From Echinococcus granulosus (lineage: Eukaryota > Platyhelminthes > Cestoda > Cyclophyllidea > Taeniidae): a DNA stretch of 64,000 bases. Positions 16,501-31,500 of this stretch are shown piece by piece. The DNA is taken from assembly GCF_000524195.1 (NCBI RefSeq), contig NW_020170395.1:585842-649841 (forward strand), read 5' to 3'. A program made the translations under genes and the position numbers. How positions within the stretch are numbered: the first letter of the stretch is position 1; each line of letters begins with the position of its first letter. The notes under the pieces are model-generated. The model was not told where the DNA came from. It did no database searches and saw only the letters and a list, made by a program, of their open reading frames with translations.

Positions 16501-19500
16501 TATGTGCATGCGCTTGGGTCGCTCCTTGTAGTGTTCCATCTTCGAAAAGTAGTCTGACTTGGGCATTTCTCTTGTTCTGTTTGATCGGCTCATGTTTCTC
16601 TAATCTAAAACAAGGCGTGCAGGTCTAAAGTTACAAAAAGAAGGTTTAGTAGTCATGTTGACAATGACCCGTTAATGACGGACAGACAGCCAGCAGACAA
16701 AAAAAGTCATTGGGCGAGATGCGATAGTGAAGGGGCTGCGAGACATGATTACTTAGTAAACTGATGCAGTCTGGCGAATTGTGGACAGTGAATGAGGTTT
16801 TAAACACAAACGATCATCATTAGCTAGTCATCAGTTCAAACATAAACGCAAGCTATTGAGATTTCACATGAATAAGACTTTCGGATGTCATCCACCAGAT
16901 AACGATCGTATATGAACGTAAAAAAAAGGTCTCAATTTCTTGACTGCACTTTTTAACAAAGTTGAAATCACATAATAAGATAGGATTTAACGGGGATATT
17001 GTAAGAAGTAAGTCCCTGAAAAAGTTTCGTCCCACAGCTAGGCGATTATATTTTGGTTTTGCAGTTGCTGACCTAGTGATAGTGGTCCTCTAATATTTGC
17101 AAATCCTTCTTCACACCAAATCGGCAAAAGGGCTGGCACTTTTTGTCCTCATCCTTGTTTTTCTGGGTTTTGAAAGGTCAAATCTCTTAAGTTGATCCGT
17201 TTGTGCACCGACATGGGGACTCAACTGTCCTCTACAAACTGCCAGGTCTTGCACTAGATAACTCTTTTGCACATGCCAAACTTTGCATTGTTTCATCGAA
17301 TGTACTCCAGGCCTCTTTGCACCCTCCCATAAACCATTGACAAGTCCTTGTTAAGGTGATCGGACTGCGCTATCAATAATTTGGGCCCGAGGAGTCTACG
17401 TGATCAGGTGCTAGACACACATGGTGCCACCAGTAATCAAAATAGAACCAATAAGCTTTTTACCACCTCTATTTTAGCCAGTCGACACCTAGTGAACATG
17501 ATGTGTTTGATTTGTCTTACAGCCTGGCGGAGGAGCAAGAAAGGACAGAGCGCCTCAAATTTGACGTTCGCGAATACGAGGAGGAAAATGAAGATCTTTG
17601 CAAACGCATTCAGGAGACCAGCTCCAAGCTGCGCGACAAGGAGGCAGCCTGTGAAAGAGTACGTCTTTTGATCTGTTTATATTTTCCGTGCAAAATGTTG
17701 GGTTGCCGTTTTTTATGTAACATTTGTTTAAAGTATTCATATTATTAGGTACTGGCAAGAAACGGGTTGGTGCTCCGCTTCCCTTAACTCACTGATTTTG
17801 TAATTGCTCCTCTCCCTTCCCAAGAGTGATGCAATCATTCTCATTTCTAAGTGTCACAGCTAATTTGTTGGCTTGTTCTTCTGGCAAAAGCGCTCTTACC
17901 TAGGTGCGTGCACTTTATCGACATTCTGTACTATTACTCTTGCGATCCTACCTTCTCTGGTACAAGGCTCTTTTCTAAGCGATCACAAATGCTGTAGAAC
18001 CGAGGTCCAAACAGGGCAGAGGGATTTGGCATCTGGCACCCTCCTTGCATTGGTGACCTTGATGCAATGCAAAAATTCACAAACCGGAGGGTGACTGAGG
18101 CCAGCATGAACTGACCTAATTAATTTCCCATTTGTACTTTGGCTGTGGCTCGGCCATGGTCCTAGATGAACAAACGCACTGATTGAAGCATTGTGGGATT
18201 AATGAGGGTTTTTCTATCATACGTTGCTTTTTTGTGTTTTGATTAAAATCTTTATAGATATGTGTGATATTCACACAAACTCGGAGAGTTTGGTATTCAT
18301 TCGCATTGGCTCCAAGTTGCTCACTTTGCTATTTCACTTTAAGTTTAATTGCTTGACGACGTATTATTTCCTTTAATTCATTAGCTATACCATCGTTTGT
18401 GTTTTGGGTCCCTCACTAAATACATTGTAGGATATACGAGCTGCGAAATAGCTTTAGTGACAAAATACAGGATGACTGCTCGGGCGGGAATTTCATCTCC
18501 CTATTTTGAGGACCGAATCGACAGCTATTGATAGTTTGCATAATTGTGTGCATATTTACAGCAACTGTTTTTCCTTCACGCTGTGATAGAGACCATTCCA
18601 ATGTTCAACTAATTAAAAATTCGTGCAAAACTTTGTAAACTATAATCTAGAAGGATGGACAAAAACGTGCGTTTGAAACAATGAAATCCGCCTTCACAAT
18701 ACTAAAATCGGAAACTGTCACTAAAAGGTTTCAGGGCGACTTGGATTTCCATGCGAAGAGTTTGGCGAAAAAAACTGGAATACCAATGCTCAATGTCTCA
18801 CTATTTTCATTCTCTCAGGAATGCGGAGTTATAGTTGTTCGCGTGAATTTCTAAAGCTTTTCTTGAAGAATGAGGCAAATAAAAAATGTCAAGTACCTCC
18901 GTAGTAAATGAAGCCCCAACCGTTAACAATGTTTTGCTAATTTGAAATAAGGTTGTCATATTTGCGCCTTTTATTCTTTCCTAATCCTTTCCTTTCGACA
19001 GATCTGCTGTGGTTTCGGAGAGGAAGGGATGCCCAAAAGCTAACAGGCTTTTCTTTAACCTTTCACACTCCGTTCAGTACATGCTGAATTCAGTGTGAAA
19101 TTTTTTCATTTTTATGAAAATCAAACCCAGTTAGCGCCTAATGGAGAAAAACCCATCTATCATCATTCAGACGATCGGATAAGTCTGATTTAGTCTGAAC
19201 TCTCTGTTGCTTGAATACGTAATAGGATTTTCTGTGAAGTCTCTATTTTTTTGTTTTCTTTTTTCACAAAAATGATGAATGACGTTGAGAATGTAGTTTG
19301 AATCTTGTAGCAGTTATTGGGTGCATATTTAGTTTTTTGTATTTTGCATTTTCGATATCTATCAGGCAATTTAAACTTTAGGCTGAAGTTGTTAGGCTCG
19401 GAGAGCATTGTTAATTGCAAAGATTACTACCAATTGTGGCACCTTCCTTATTTTTGTAGTGTACGAATTGATGTGTAAGTTAGAAGCGTTTTCTATATAA

Positions 19501-22500
19501 ACAGTTTTTCTTTCATAACAATCTGGGAAAGTTTTGGCGTAATGTATAATTTCAGCATTCATTTTATTTATCTGTTTCCTTGAATACCCTCTATTCTTTG
19601 TTAACTCGGACTTTTTGAAAACCTTGAAGGAATGCAAGTTAGAATGACAGTCCTGCGATTGCTTTCAGTTTGGCTTCAGATGGATTTTAGGACTCCGAAT
19701 GTCGGAGAGGCACTACCTTGTAATTGCTTTTTCTTTAGGTTTTTGTTATAACACTGTAGACTTGATGAATTCAAAACTTATCTGGCCATCTTCTGGACCA
19801 TTTTAGCTTCCCAACCGACATTGTTTTTTTATTCTAGAAATTTATTAAGTTAATCCTTTTGTTTCCCGCTTGAATTCTTCTGCTTAACCACAAATTTGTG
19901 AAGGTTGCAGGTCCTAGATTTTGGGTCCTCCAACTATTCTTTTCTCCTCTTAACTTTCAGCTCCTCAATGATCTGGAAGAGAAACGCGCCGAGCTGGCGG
20001 CACAGCGGAAGCTCTTGGACGAGTACATCCAACAGCAGCAACACTCACAGAAGGCAGCGGCAGCAGTAGCACTGGAGAACAATCATTCTAATGGGTTTGG
20101 AGCCACAGCAGGTGACACCACAGCGGGAGTGACGGCGGCGGCGAACGAGTTGGATCTGAAGTTCCGTGAGGCGGTGGCCTGGGCAGAGGAGTGTGAGACA
20201 AAGTTGGCCAATCAAGAGGCCTACTGGACCGATCAAAAGCTCCGCTGGCAGCGTGAGCGCTCAGAGCTGCAGGACCGTATTCGAGAGATTGTTCTCGAAA
20301 GAGTGCGTTGTTGTTACTCTTCACCCCTCGTCCATCCTGATCTATTGAGTTTTACTGTGAGCCATCTATTGCCGTCTCCTTGCGTCGTAGACCTTTGGAG
20401 CTCGATCTTTAACTTGTCGATCTCATCGATCTTGCATAGTTTTTGGTTGGCAGTGTTTGAGTCTCTGCGAGGCTAAGTCTGTAAAAGTTGATTTGCGGTG
20501 AGAATCGACAGTTTCTCCTGTTGGAATGCGAAATGCGGAGGATGTGGACGTTTACCTTCTCAGAACATGATCAAATCTATTCTCATAAGCAAGTTTCTCT
20601 AACACACTGAATTGCTTTCAATATGTACCATACCTTTACTCCGTATCCGGTGGCTAGGGCCACATACGTCAGATAAGCCTTTCAGTGCCCTAGCTACTCG
20701 TATAATTCGAACAAGAACTGTGTAAGATACTTGAGTATTTTCACGTTCAGAGTTGAAACTCATCAAGCTGTTTTAATTGCAGGTCATTATTATCAATCTC
20801 TCAATCCATTAACAAGTATCTGCGATACGATAAACGCAACTGAATTAGTAGAATTGCTTTGGTTTCTGTGCAGCACCATGCTGCTAATTTTTCAGGTGAA
20901 ATCATCCGTATTTTGAAATTGTTTTGATTTCGGTAGGCGAATTTTGGAAAAATCTTTCAAGATGTTTTTTAAAGGGCATCAAAGTTCAACTTATCATTTA
21001 ACCACCTCTTCAAGATGATAATTATAGAGTCATTTGATTGGTTTTGTGTAAATCTCATTCCGGTAACTTATTGTATGTATCAAAGCACCACTCTGATTAT
21101 GAATAAAAAAATTGGTTCGAGCCAGCAGCGTGAAATTTTCATCGGGCTTGTGAAAGAGAGTTTTTATCGTATCCATCACTTTTGGGACTTATTATATGGC
21201 GAAAATGTGTCCAAATCCCAGGACTGCTCTTTTTTGGTCACTGCATAGTGCTGCTGCTCATGACTCACCTTCCGCTATAATCCAAAGGGTGTGTCGCCTG
21301 AGACGCGGCACGGCGTTTCCGCATTGCCAGAGTAAACAAACGATCAAACGAGTCGTCCCCACTCTGGTGGATAGGCTCTCCCACACTCCATTGAACTTTA
21401 AAAAAACTTCGTCTGTGTGTGTAGGCTGGAGATGTGGTGCACAAACTTGAAACTCTCTTGCTTGTGCGGATTTTTGTCTCATAGGGTTTGGGGTCTATCC
21501 TCCTCAGAAGTGAATCCATGTGTTAAGAATGGTTGAAAAAGCGTATAGGATGAATGGAGTGCTTTTTAACAAATTGTTAAGTTATTTCTTCCGATGGAGT
21601 CAACTAGTATGGTGAAATAATTGTTTCTCAGAATTTACTTCCCTTTTCGTAACACGTTTTATCCTTCTGCAGTTCCTCCTTTTCTAAGAGTTCGAGCTAA
21701 ATGTGTGAGTTGCTTTTTATGAAAAATTCTGGTATAAATAGGCTATGGCGTCTTTCTGTGTCTAGTTATTTTTTATGAAACTTTTATGAAATCACCTATA
21801 CCATATGGTCATGGTCTGGTAAAACCTTAATACTTTTAGCGTTATAAAAAATACAAATGAAGAGTAAATCTCCCCTCAAGACTTTTACCAACATTAGCAT
21901 CTTTGAGGCGTAGAACTAAAGTGAAACGCAGCATCAGCCAATCAAAGTTGGGGTAGCGCACCACTTAGCAAATATAGTTTTGTGTGCTTGCAATCAATCT
22001 ATCGACAGTCATTGCTAGTACGGAAGATGGGAAGTAGCACAAACAACTATGCTCATTTTTGAGCCCTGATTACACAGAGTGAATGTGTGAAGCATTTGAA
22101 TCCTAGAATAGCTTCTTCTTTGCAGACGAGTTTCCTGGAGGGCGAGTTACGCCAAGAGAGGCAGCGTTGCACGGCGCTGGAGCAACGTGTGATGGTGTGG
22201 GAAAATCAGCTAGCCGAACTTGTCTGCATGGCTGACAATGAGTGGGCCGCCAATGACAGTCTTCATGTACGTTTTTAATCCTTCATGGTATTATATTGCC
22301 ATCCCATACACCTGTTTACAGACATTCGTACCTTTGAACGCCACATCCTGTACTCTTGTTTTTTGAAACCACTCGGCTTTGTACATACCTTTGAGAGTAC
22401 TACCAGCGATTTCTACTGCTTCCTGCATGGCCCATTCAGGGCGGGCCTCGGGTATACTTCTGGCACGTTACTAATTTTGAAGTCTGTCAGCTTGATCTAT

Positions 22501-25500
22501 AAGTTTTAATAATGATTCATGGACATTTTCGGCGGTATCTAACGGCAAATCATGCGAGATAGTCGCTTGCACAACAAGTCTTTGCTTCATTAGTTTACTA
22601 TTTTTGCCTTCTCGGGAAAGTACTTTCCATAATTTGGATTCGTTAACATTTTTACTAACGCTTTCTTTGGTAATGTTCCATCGAGGATGAGTAATTGTTG
22701 AGAGCTTTGTGAGAACTTTTCACCAGTGAATTCTGTTCTGTTAGGTCATTTCATTTAATAGTTCTCAAAAATCGTTACCTCGTGAAATACTTAAATATGT
22801 GTCACTTAGTTTAGGTCTCTTGAAGTTCATTTGTTATTATGAAAACTGTTTTCTTAAGGTGTTTCGAGAAACAGCATTGAGGCGTCTGTTTGAGAATGTG
22901 GAAAGTACACAGTAATAGAAGCGCTAGGGGCATTCACTCATTGTAGCCAAATGGTACACATCTTTATGTAAATTAACTCGTCGTTCCGCATCATCCATTC
23001 AGACGTAACAAGGTACACCATTATGGAAGTTTTATTCTTAGCCCACGGAAGGCCTGGGTAATCATTGGTATGGGTTAGGCTTGCTTAGCCCTTTCTCCTC
23101 TGCAAACCGGTGGGAGCGACTGCCAACAATTGTGGCACCTCTGTTTGTTCTCCCTTCCCGATGGGCTGTGAAGTCAGTTAATGCACCATCATCTTCGAAT
23201 TCTTCAAACTGCAACTGTCATCAATGGTGTTCAAGGGGTTGATGTTGCATCGACATATCATGTTCTTCCTCACACCTCTCATTATTAATCCTAACTGTCT
23301 TTCCATAAGACAGCACCTCTGGCAAAATTCTTTTTGTATTCCATCTTAACAACTTTCATGCATTGGTGATTCCATCTCATCACCACCGATCCTCCCTAAT
23401 GACGTTTATTTTTTGTCTAGGCGTAAATGCACTAAAGGTTTGGTGGGCTGTTGGTATGAAATGTCGGCAAGGGAATGCCATAATTTCAAGATTGTGATTA
23501 ATACCTAGGAAGAATTAACATCTCAGGTGGTTAAATGTTGTTATTAAAACACCTTTTTTACCACATTACATTATCCAATCCCTGCAGGACACAGTGCTCC
23601 ATCTGATTTCCGATCTACAGCGTATACGCAACGGCTCGTCGGATAGGTCGGAGTACGATGATTATCGCCCAGTTCCCAGCATCACCTCCGCAGCCATCAG
23701 TAGCGGCAGTATCGGGAGCGCAGTGGACTGGCGTCAGCGTAAGGCAGGCCGTATCAGCAAGATGGAGCGATTCAACCTCCAACTGGCGCTTAATAATGAG
23801 ATTCGCGAACGCGAACTCGCCCAACAGCGCGTACGCGAACTCGAAGTACAGCTGGAGGAGACGACTACGTGAGCCTTTCTTTTTTTTCTTATGATACCTT
23901 AATTTGACCTGTGATGAGCCTCTATTTTTTGAATTTTTGTCTTTTTAGTCGCTTAAGTGACACCTCGAATAAATTGCTTCAGACGGAAAAGGAGAAAGAG
24001 ACCTTGCAAGACCAGCTTGTGAAAGGTGCGCTATTTATCTGTCCTTCTTCGTGGTTATTCCTGGTGCTTAACCTACCATTTTGGAGGTGCACTGAATCAA
24101 AGTATCTTGGTACCAATCGGAAGAGTTTGGAGTATTATTTGGGGCAGTCATTAGTTTTGATGTTGACAGCAGCTTTTGAAAACCGTGAATTTATTGACCA
24201 TTGCTCTGATGGGAATGAGGGAGTTTTACTCGCGCTAAACCACAGTTTCCCATCCGTTTCGAATCCTCCTTATTCCATCATCTAAAACCATTGTTTTCCT
24301 GAGATATGGAGGTTCGTACTTTTTTCTTGTTCCCTTTTGCCAACAGATTTGGGTATTGGTCTACTCCATTAATACCGCGAGGAAATTTATTGTATGCAAC
24401 TTCGTCTACAGATTTGATGTGTACCTTGAATGCAGCCTCCTATACTTACTCCCTTGTTTAACATAATGCGAGACATTTTTCGAATGCAAACACGAGCGCA
24501 AAAGCAATTTCGCGGTAGATAAATTCCTAGCAATTGTGCAAGTTTCAGTCATTTTCTTCATAAGCTTCTTTCACAATGCCCTTTTTTGTGTTCAGCTTCG
24601 TAATTATGAATGAGCCCTGACAGTTGAGGTTTTTCCCCTTCTGCCACTGCACTGTTTTATGATGAAGACTTGAATTATGCACTCCTCGCCAAAGGCCACC
24701 CTGCCTACCAGTCCACAATGCAAAATTACTGCAGTTACTCCGCCACGTTCTTTTTTCTGTCGTAGCTATTTACTCTGCATGGAGGCATTCCATAGGTGGG
24801 AGGTCTGGAGACTAGAGGCTAGTGCCTATGGATTTTACGTTACCTGTTTTGGATGCGATTTAAAGTTTTTCGGTGGTATTTTTCCCTGTCCCGGGTGGAT
24901 CTATTGAGTTTAGTCCGTAGGGTCATTCGCCTAATAGAAGGCATAACTCATGATTAAGGGGCAACATATTCACTTGAATGTGCATTTTTCGGTCTTTGGA
25001 CGTGTTGAAACTTTACCCCATTTAAGTTATCGATGTATATCTACCATAAGCTTATTCCGCTTTACAAGGGGTAGGTTTGAGATAGCCTTTACCATGAATG
25101 TAATGTACCATCCCGGTTGCTCTTCAAGTTCCTATGTTACCAAAATTGAATGCTAGTGGCAGATCCATGAGAACTTTATCTGAACTTTATTCTGCGAATT
25201 TCATTGTATGCAGTTTCGGTTAACTGCATTTTTATCCAGGAGCACTATTAAAGTACATCAATTTGGTCAGGAGATCCGCTTAAATGTATGGATGAATATT
25301 TTTGGGCTCTTCTCTGTCCGTTACAAGTTAACTTCGCCCATACAGCCCTCGACAATTAATCTATCAAATGGTTCGTGTCTTGCTGCATCTTCTTTTTACC
25401 CAAGCATACCTTGGATTTAGATGCTGGACCATTTTCTACTAATATGCATTGATTCGCAACTCATTAATTCATTACTCTTGCTATTCCACAGAGGCAGTAT

Positions 25501-28500
25501 TTTAAGTATTATCGTCGTTACTGGCGTAACTGTCGCTAACTACTGTCAGAAGGCGTACCAAACACGGGTGTCTGTGTGTACAATTTATCATCGTTTCCTA
25601 CTACTCCCTCGTATTGCTTGTATAACATTCCCTTTCTCGGTGCGCTGCCATCGAAATGATGTTTTACACTTTCCTTTTTAGTGACCAATGAAGTTCGTAG
25701 GTCATGCATGAAAACGACGGAACTGGAGGAGTCTGCGTGTCTTCGTGCGGAACTGGTGAGCTTGTACTGTTACAGACCCTCGAATCTCTTTGTCTTATTT
25801 TCCTTCTGATCGTCCTATTGATTAGCAAACTCATCAGATAGTATCTGAACTTAACACACCAAAATCCACCCTCGAAGGGTTGGTATTCATTTTCCTTGTT
25901 TCTCCGGTGGTACAAAAGTCAGCAAAATTAGTTGCCTTCTGGTGTACCTACTATCAGCCACATATTTTTTATAGCTTCGTACGCAATGCAAAGTTGTCTG
26001 AATTTCGCCTAAGGGTAGGTACCTTTCTTGCTCCGCATCGCCGATTTTATTGACCAGCTGGAATAAATTTTTTCAACCCGTTCACATTTGAAAGTTCTGC
26101 TTGGCCACCATAGATTGTTTGAACTCATCACTGAACTCCTCAAGCCGGAAGCCATGTTTCATCAATGTGATTGAATTTATAAAACACATACTTCTAGCCT
26201 TGTGTCCTCACTTTTAGTGTGCCTGTGTACGTGTGCTTGAATGCTGCAGGTCAGTTGTTTCGTCTCACGGATATTGGCCTCGTAATATTTTCATCATGAT
26301 GGCATGCAGGCGTACGATTCACATTTCCTCCTTTGTCTCAGGTAGGAACCGGCATTCTTAAACGACCTACTCTAATCTCTTCTCCTTTCTGCTAAATTGT
26401 GACCCTTTCGAGTATATTTGTTTTGAATTTCAAGGGCATTGGACAGCTCTTTGCCCACTAATAGGCTATGATTGAATTGGCCACAATTTCGTGTCTTAAT
26501 GTCCTCCACGTTCTGTTCGCATTGTGATTGCATTTTTCCAAGACTACACAAATCAGATTATGTTTTCACGTTCACTTTTAATTGCACCTCTACACGCATA
26601 TGTGATCGTTGCGATAGCGTGGCTAGTCGCCATGCCTGACGCCTCAGCTCTCACGCAATCCCGCTGGAACAAGGTTTTACTCCACCTTTAAAACAAGTTA
26701 CTACGCTCGTTCAATTTCCTATATACTCTTAAAATGTGAGTTTTTTGTTAACAGTCAAGAGGATCTTTGGATATTCCAATTTAAATCAAATCTGAATTTT
26801 TATACCAAGACTTTATTGTGTATGTGGGTGTAGGTCTCCGTGCTTATTTTCCCCAGTTCCCCATGCTTCTACCGTATCCTTTGGTTGCGTTCTTCAAACT
26901 CTTTAGTCTAAGGTTCATATCTTGATTCCTCTGGTACCACAAGTTGCTTGCATTTTGTGAGGTTATAAAGATATTTGATGTATCATTTTTAGGTGCCTAT
27001 TAACTGAACTACTATTGAACTGGCATTTTTAATCTTTGTTGTCAATTAGTCAGTTAACTTTAACACTTCAAGATCAATCAACACTATTCATCGTCATTGG
27101 TTAATATGCTTAGCTGCTTTATGGTTATTGAGTGGTATTTTGCACCTCCTGCTTTCCTTAATAAAGTGGAATCAGTAGGGCTTCTTATTCCATTCTCATT
27201 ATTCTTCCATAATCCCCCGTTTTTTCTCATGGAGTTTTGCTGTTATCATAAATTATTTCGTTGCTATTCTCATTAAATATTTCAGCACCCTGAAATGCAG
27301 GTGTTTTCCTTGGCCCTGCTATTTTCCCTCCCATTTTTGGAACAAAGCGCTCCATTTTTCTCGAGAATCTGACAGCAAGTCACTCCATTCACGTCGTTAT
27401 TCCTTCGTCCCGTCTTCTGCATTCTTATATTAACTGCTGTCAGGCTTTTACATTACTATTCTGCACCAAATAGCTTTTTTTTTCTTAAGAAACAAGTTAC
27501 CTGGGCATTGCTTTGCAATTTTTTATCAACTTGAAGCAAGTTATTAAAAAATTGTCAGTTTTTTAGACTCGTAATGCCATTTTGTGCTTCTACATCACTC
27601 TAGATTTTTTAATGTTCCACTGTTCTGTAGTGCTATTAATGGCTTCGTCTCCGTAATCATGACTTAAAAGCATATTTTAAGGTTTGACACTTGATTTTTA
27701 TTATTACTGACGTCCCCAGTTTATAGCGCTATAAACTGAGAAATCTAAGCAAACGGCGACGAGCCTGCCACATGATAAACCAAGTTTACGATTCCTCAAG
27801 GCATCGATTATAGTGGATCGCACACTGAAAGAACGTCATCATTCCATTATTCTTCTCCAGGTATTAAAATGCAGCTGTATTAAATTGTCATTATTCCGTA
27901 ATCACAAGTGTACTCTCTCAGATGTATCTTTAATGTTGTTTATCATTTTCTGTAAAATACTCTGCTTAGCAGTTATAAATTTCCCGGCTAATCGAAATGT
28001 TTTGCTTAGAAGTCGTGTGAATGTGACCGAACTTATACTTTTCTTAAAACAGGAGGAATGCTAATGATTCTAGAAGGACCCACCATTTCAATACTGAGTC
28101 GTACATAATTAGGCGTGATGCCAGAAGCCAGGTCGGTTGCTTTTTTTCTTTTGTATGAGACACTGCTTGCACTTTATGTCACTCTGAAGGAAGTGGAACT
28201 GCGTATCAGTCAAAGGCGGAGGCGGCTATGTAGGCAAAAAGGAAGAAAGCTAGTTGTTAAATCAGCTTTTTCCTAAAGTGTTAGCATCCTGACATCGCCC
28301 GATTCCCTCCCAAATAGGCTGTATCTCCGTCAGTAGCTTTCTTAATATCATAAAGACGTACAGTATTATTAAAGGTAAGAAAGAACGAGAAACGAATGAC
28401 GAATAAATAATCTAATTGATCTGATCTAAAAATGGTCGCATCTTAGCACTGCTTTCACCTGCCCACCTGCACCCATTCCAAGTTAAAGAACGTAGTACTC

Positions 28501-31500
28501 GATTGTGATAACTGTGGAAAAACGGGGGATTATCGTTTTACTCCTCCCTTTCATTCACCAAGCTGAACGGGGCGCATACATCGGCCCGCCGGACGGTAGA
28601 GTCGACTACAGTGCGTCAGACCTCCAAGTCCTCTGAGAAGTCCATCTCTCTCGGAAGCGGCAGTGGTGTCTCTACGAGTTCGCACAAACTAGTACCAGAC
28701 AGCTTTTCCATCCCCACCAAATGCCTGGTCTGTGCGAGCTTACTGCTAGGTCAGCACTGGCAGGGCTTGCGCTGTCAACAGTGCGGCTTTGCCTGCCATC
28801 TTCAATGTCGTCAGGCCGCCGCCTCTCTTCCCTGCTCTTCCAAGACTGTTCCCTCCGGAATGCCCTCCTTCGGTAGGACTCATCTTCCTTACTACTGCTT
28901 GTTCCATAGCTCTCGTGGAGGGTACTGGAGTTTGGTTAGATTCAGAAGCAGTCATGGGGCTTGAGGTTGAAGCTCCTTCTTTTCCCCTTCGCAACAATTT
29001 AACTAGTCTCATTTGTCTTTTTTTCTCTTTCTGCCATGAAAGCAGTTCATGGTGATGTGTGTCTGCAATGAGTAGGTGAGATATGTCAAATTTTGCTAAT
29101 TTGGATTATTGATGTCTCTGTGAATTCTTCATACCTCGTGCTGCGTTACCAATAGTACTGTCCTTAGTCTGTAAGAAGGTCTGGGTGATTAAGGATGTGC
29201 TATTTTCGGGTATGAGCTCGCGATATTAAAAGTGTAGTTCCTAGGTTACCTCTGAAGACCTTTTTGAACGTGCAAATCTTAAAGTAGGTTTATTGTACAT
29301 GCATAAGGCTTCGAGTCCGAGTGACGCAGGTTGGGCATGAGCCGAGTTCAGAAGTAGGATCATGGAATTAAAACGAAGAGCATTTTTCTTCAGGGTAGAT
29401 CAACTGACGGCGATGTAACCTTCCAGTAAACACTTGGTAGGAAATATGCTTTTCGTTGGAGATCTTAATAATACAAACAATATCTGAAAACTCAATAGCT
29501 AGTGTCGAATCGTGGCGGACTCGACTCCGCGTCCATTTCAAGCATCCATCCAACAGTGGTCAGATGTACCGATCACTTAACCACCTGAAATCAATATCAC
29601 TAAGCTGGGTTTGATATTTTCAAATCCCCTTAGTACTGTGTTGCGCCAGGCTTCTCCCATGGAGATTTCATAAGGTGAATAAATCTGAATAGAAGCTCTT
29701 TACAAGTCTACGAGCACACTGTTTAGAGAAGTGATAGACAAGGAAGCGATCAAAAATTACGGTGACTGAAGAGCTTGTGTGATTAAAACACAGTTCAAAC
29801 ACGTCGTCCTGCTTTAGCTCGGATCCTTCTGACCGCTCACATTTCGCCTAGAGCATCGTGGTAAGCCCTTCCGATTAAGCCTTCACCTCAGAATTAGGTC
29901 ACTTCAAAGGTAAAGCGCGTCCTTGCGCTTAATGGGTCTATGCATACCAATCATGGCTAAATAGAAATCCACACGTATACATACCGACGGTCGGTCAAGA
30001 CTCCTACCACGTTGGAATTTTCGATCAATTTCGTTGTGGTGACACCAACTAGTCGTTATGTTTGAAATCTTTATCAGGTACTCTGTGGGCGATTGCTGTC
30101 AAAAAAAAACTTACAAATTTTATGTTGATGTAGTGGGTCTGACGCTTCCTTGGGGGTTCTTTAACTTTATCTCCCTTATTGTTGTTCATGAGCTTATAGT
30201 ATGTACCATGTTTTTGTTGGATTTGGCCCTCAAAGTTTGGGTTCCAACGAAATCCCTCTATCGTCTTGTAAGCCTTACTACCAAAATAAACATATTGTCA
30301 CTTTTCTAGCTGCAACCCTTTATTTATTGCTCTTTTACTACTGAAGCCTAGATACTTGTTCTGACTGTAATAAGCATCTCGGTTGGCCAGTATACACAGT
30401 GAATCTCTTCACAATGATAACACTCACCAAGGTATGCTATTCGGTCTTCAACATTTTTTGTTAAAAATAATGTCGTTACCTAATCTTTATGACAATTTCT
30501 GCTTTTCATTCTCCACCTTTGATAGATCAATCGGTCACAGTACTAAAGGACATATTCCTCCACACATTTTAATTAGATCTATACTGTTTTTTTTGTGAAC
30601 ATCTTCCACAATACTTTTTTGAATGCAGTAGTATGCAGTCCATGCTCGATTAATATCGCTGAGGTCGGGTTTCCTAGCAAGTTAAAAAATATCCAACCTT
30701 TACAAGTCTCATCTTGTCTTCTCGGGTGGTGCACCTCTCTCGCCTCTAATAATGTGAGGAGTAATACACAAAACACCTGCTCCATACTGCAAACACGACC
30801 CACACCACGCCCTTGGACTCACTCCCGTACAACTCTCCGTGGGGCTTTTGTTTGATCACCAGCCTTGGATGAGTAAACGCTACTGTTATAGTTTCTGGCC
30901 GACGGCACCGCTATGACCACAAAAGCGGCTCAAGCCTTCTCTCTCAGCGTGAATCACGCACTTGTTGGTACTTCTGCATACACCCCTCGCCCTCTTTTTT
31001 AAAACGGGATTTCATCTTAATCCCCCTCTTTTCTATCTTTTTGATTTCACATTATAATATTCTCTTCCATTTCCCTTTCATGACTTGGCATCGATTCACA
31101 TGTTTATAGTTTAGTAGTATCCATTTAAATCACAAGGAAACACTAGCTGGGTTGTTCTCTTTTGTGCCTTAAGTTAGTAACTACTAATATCATATGCCTT
31201 ATGTCACTCTTCACTAAGCTTAAAGCAAGGCCTTCTCCTAGGTATTATTGCCTTACGCAATCCAGGATTGGTTTTTGATTCACATGCATACCATAATGGA
31301 AATGCATCTCGGTGTCTAGAAATGGATTACTGGTCAACTCATCAGTTGCCATAAGTTTGTATTATCATGAAGATTCTTTTCATTATTCATATTATTTTCC
31401 TAACGAGTGATTTTATGATGAGTCAGCTTTGCCTTCCTCCTTGCCCTACTGAGTCTGGGGTGTGTTGTTAGTCCTCAAGTCTTTTAAAGTACTAGTCGGT

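Noticed and set aside
28189..28260. Arg-rich frame ([12 protein letters not shown]) as an extra coiled-coil exon of MRCK
   Set aside because: No GT donor in frame and no heptad continuity. Exons 15 and 16 already join in phase.
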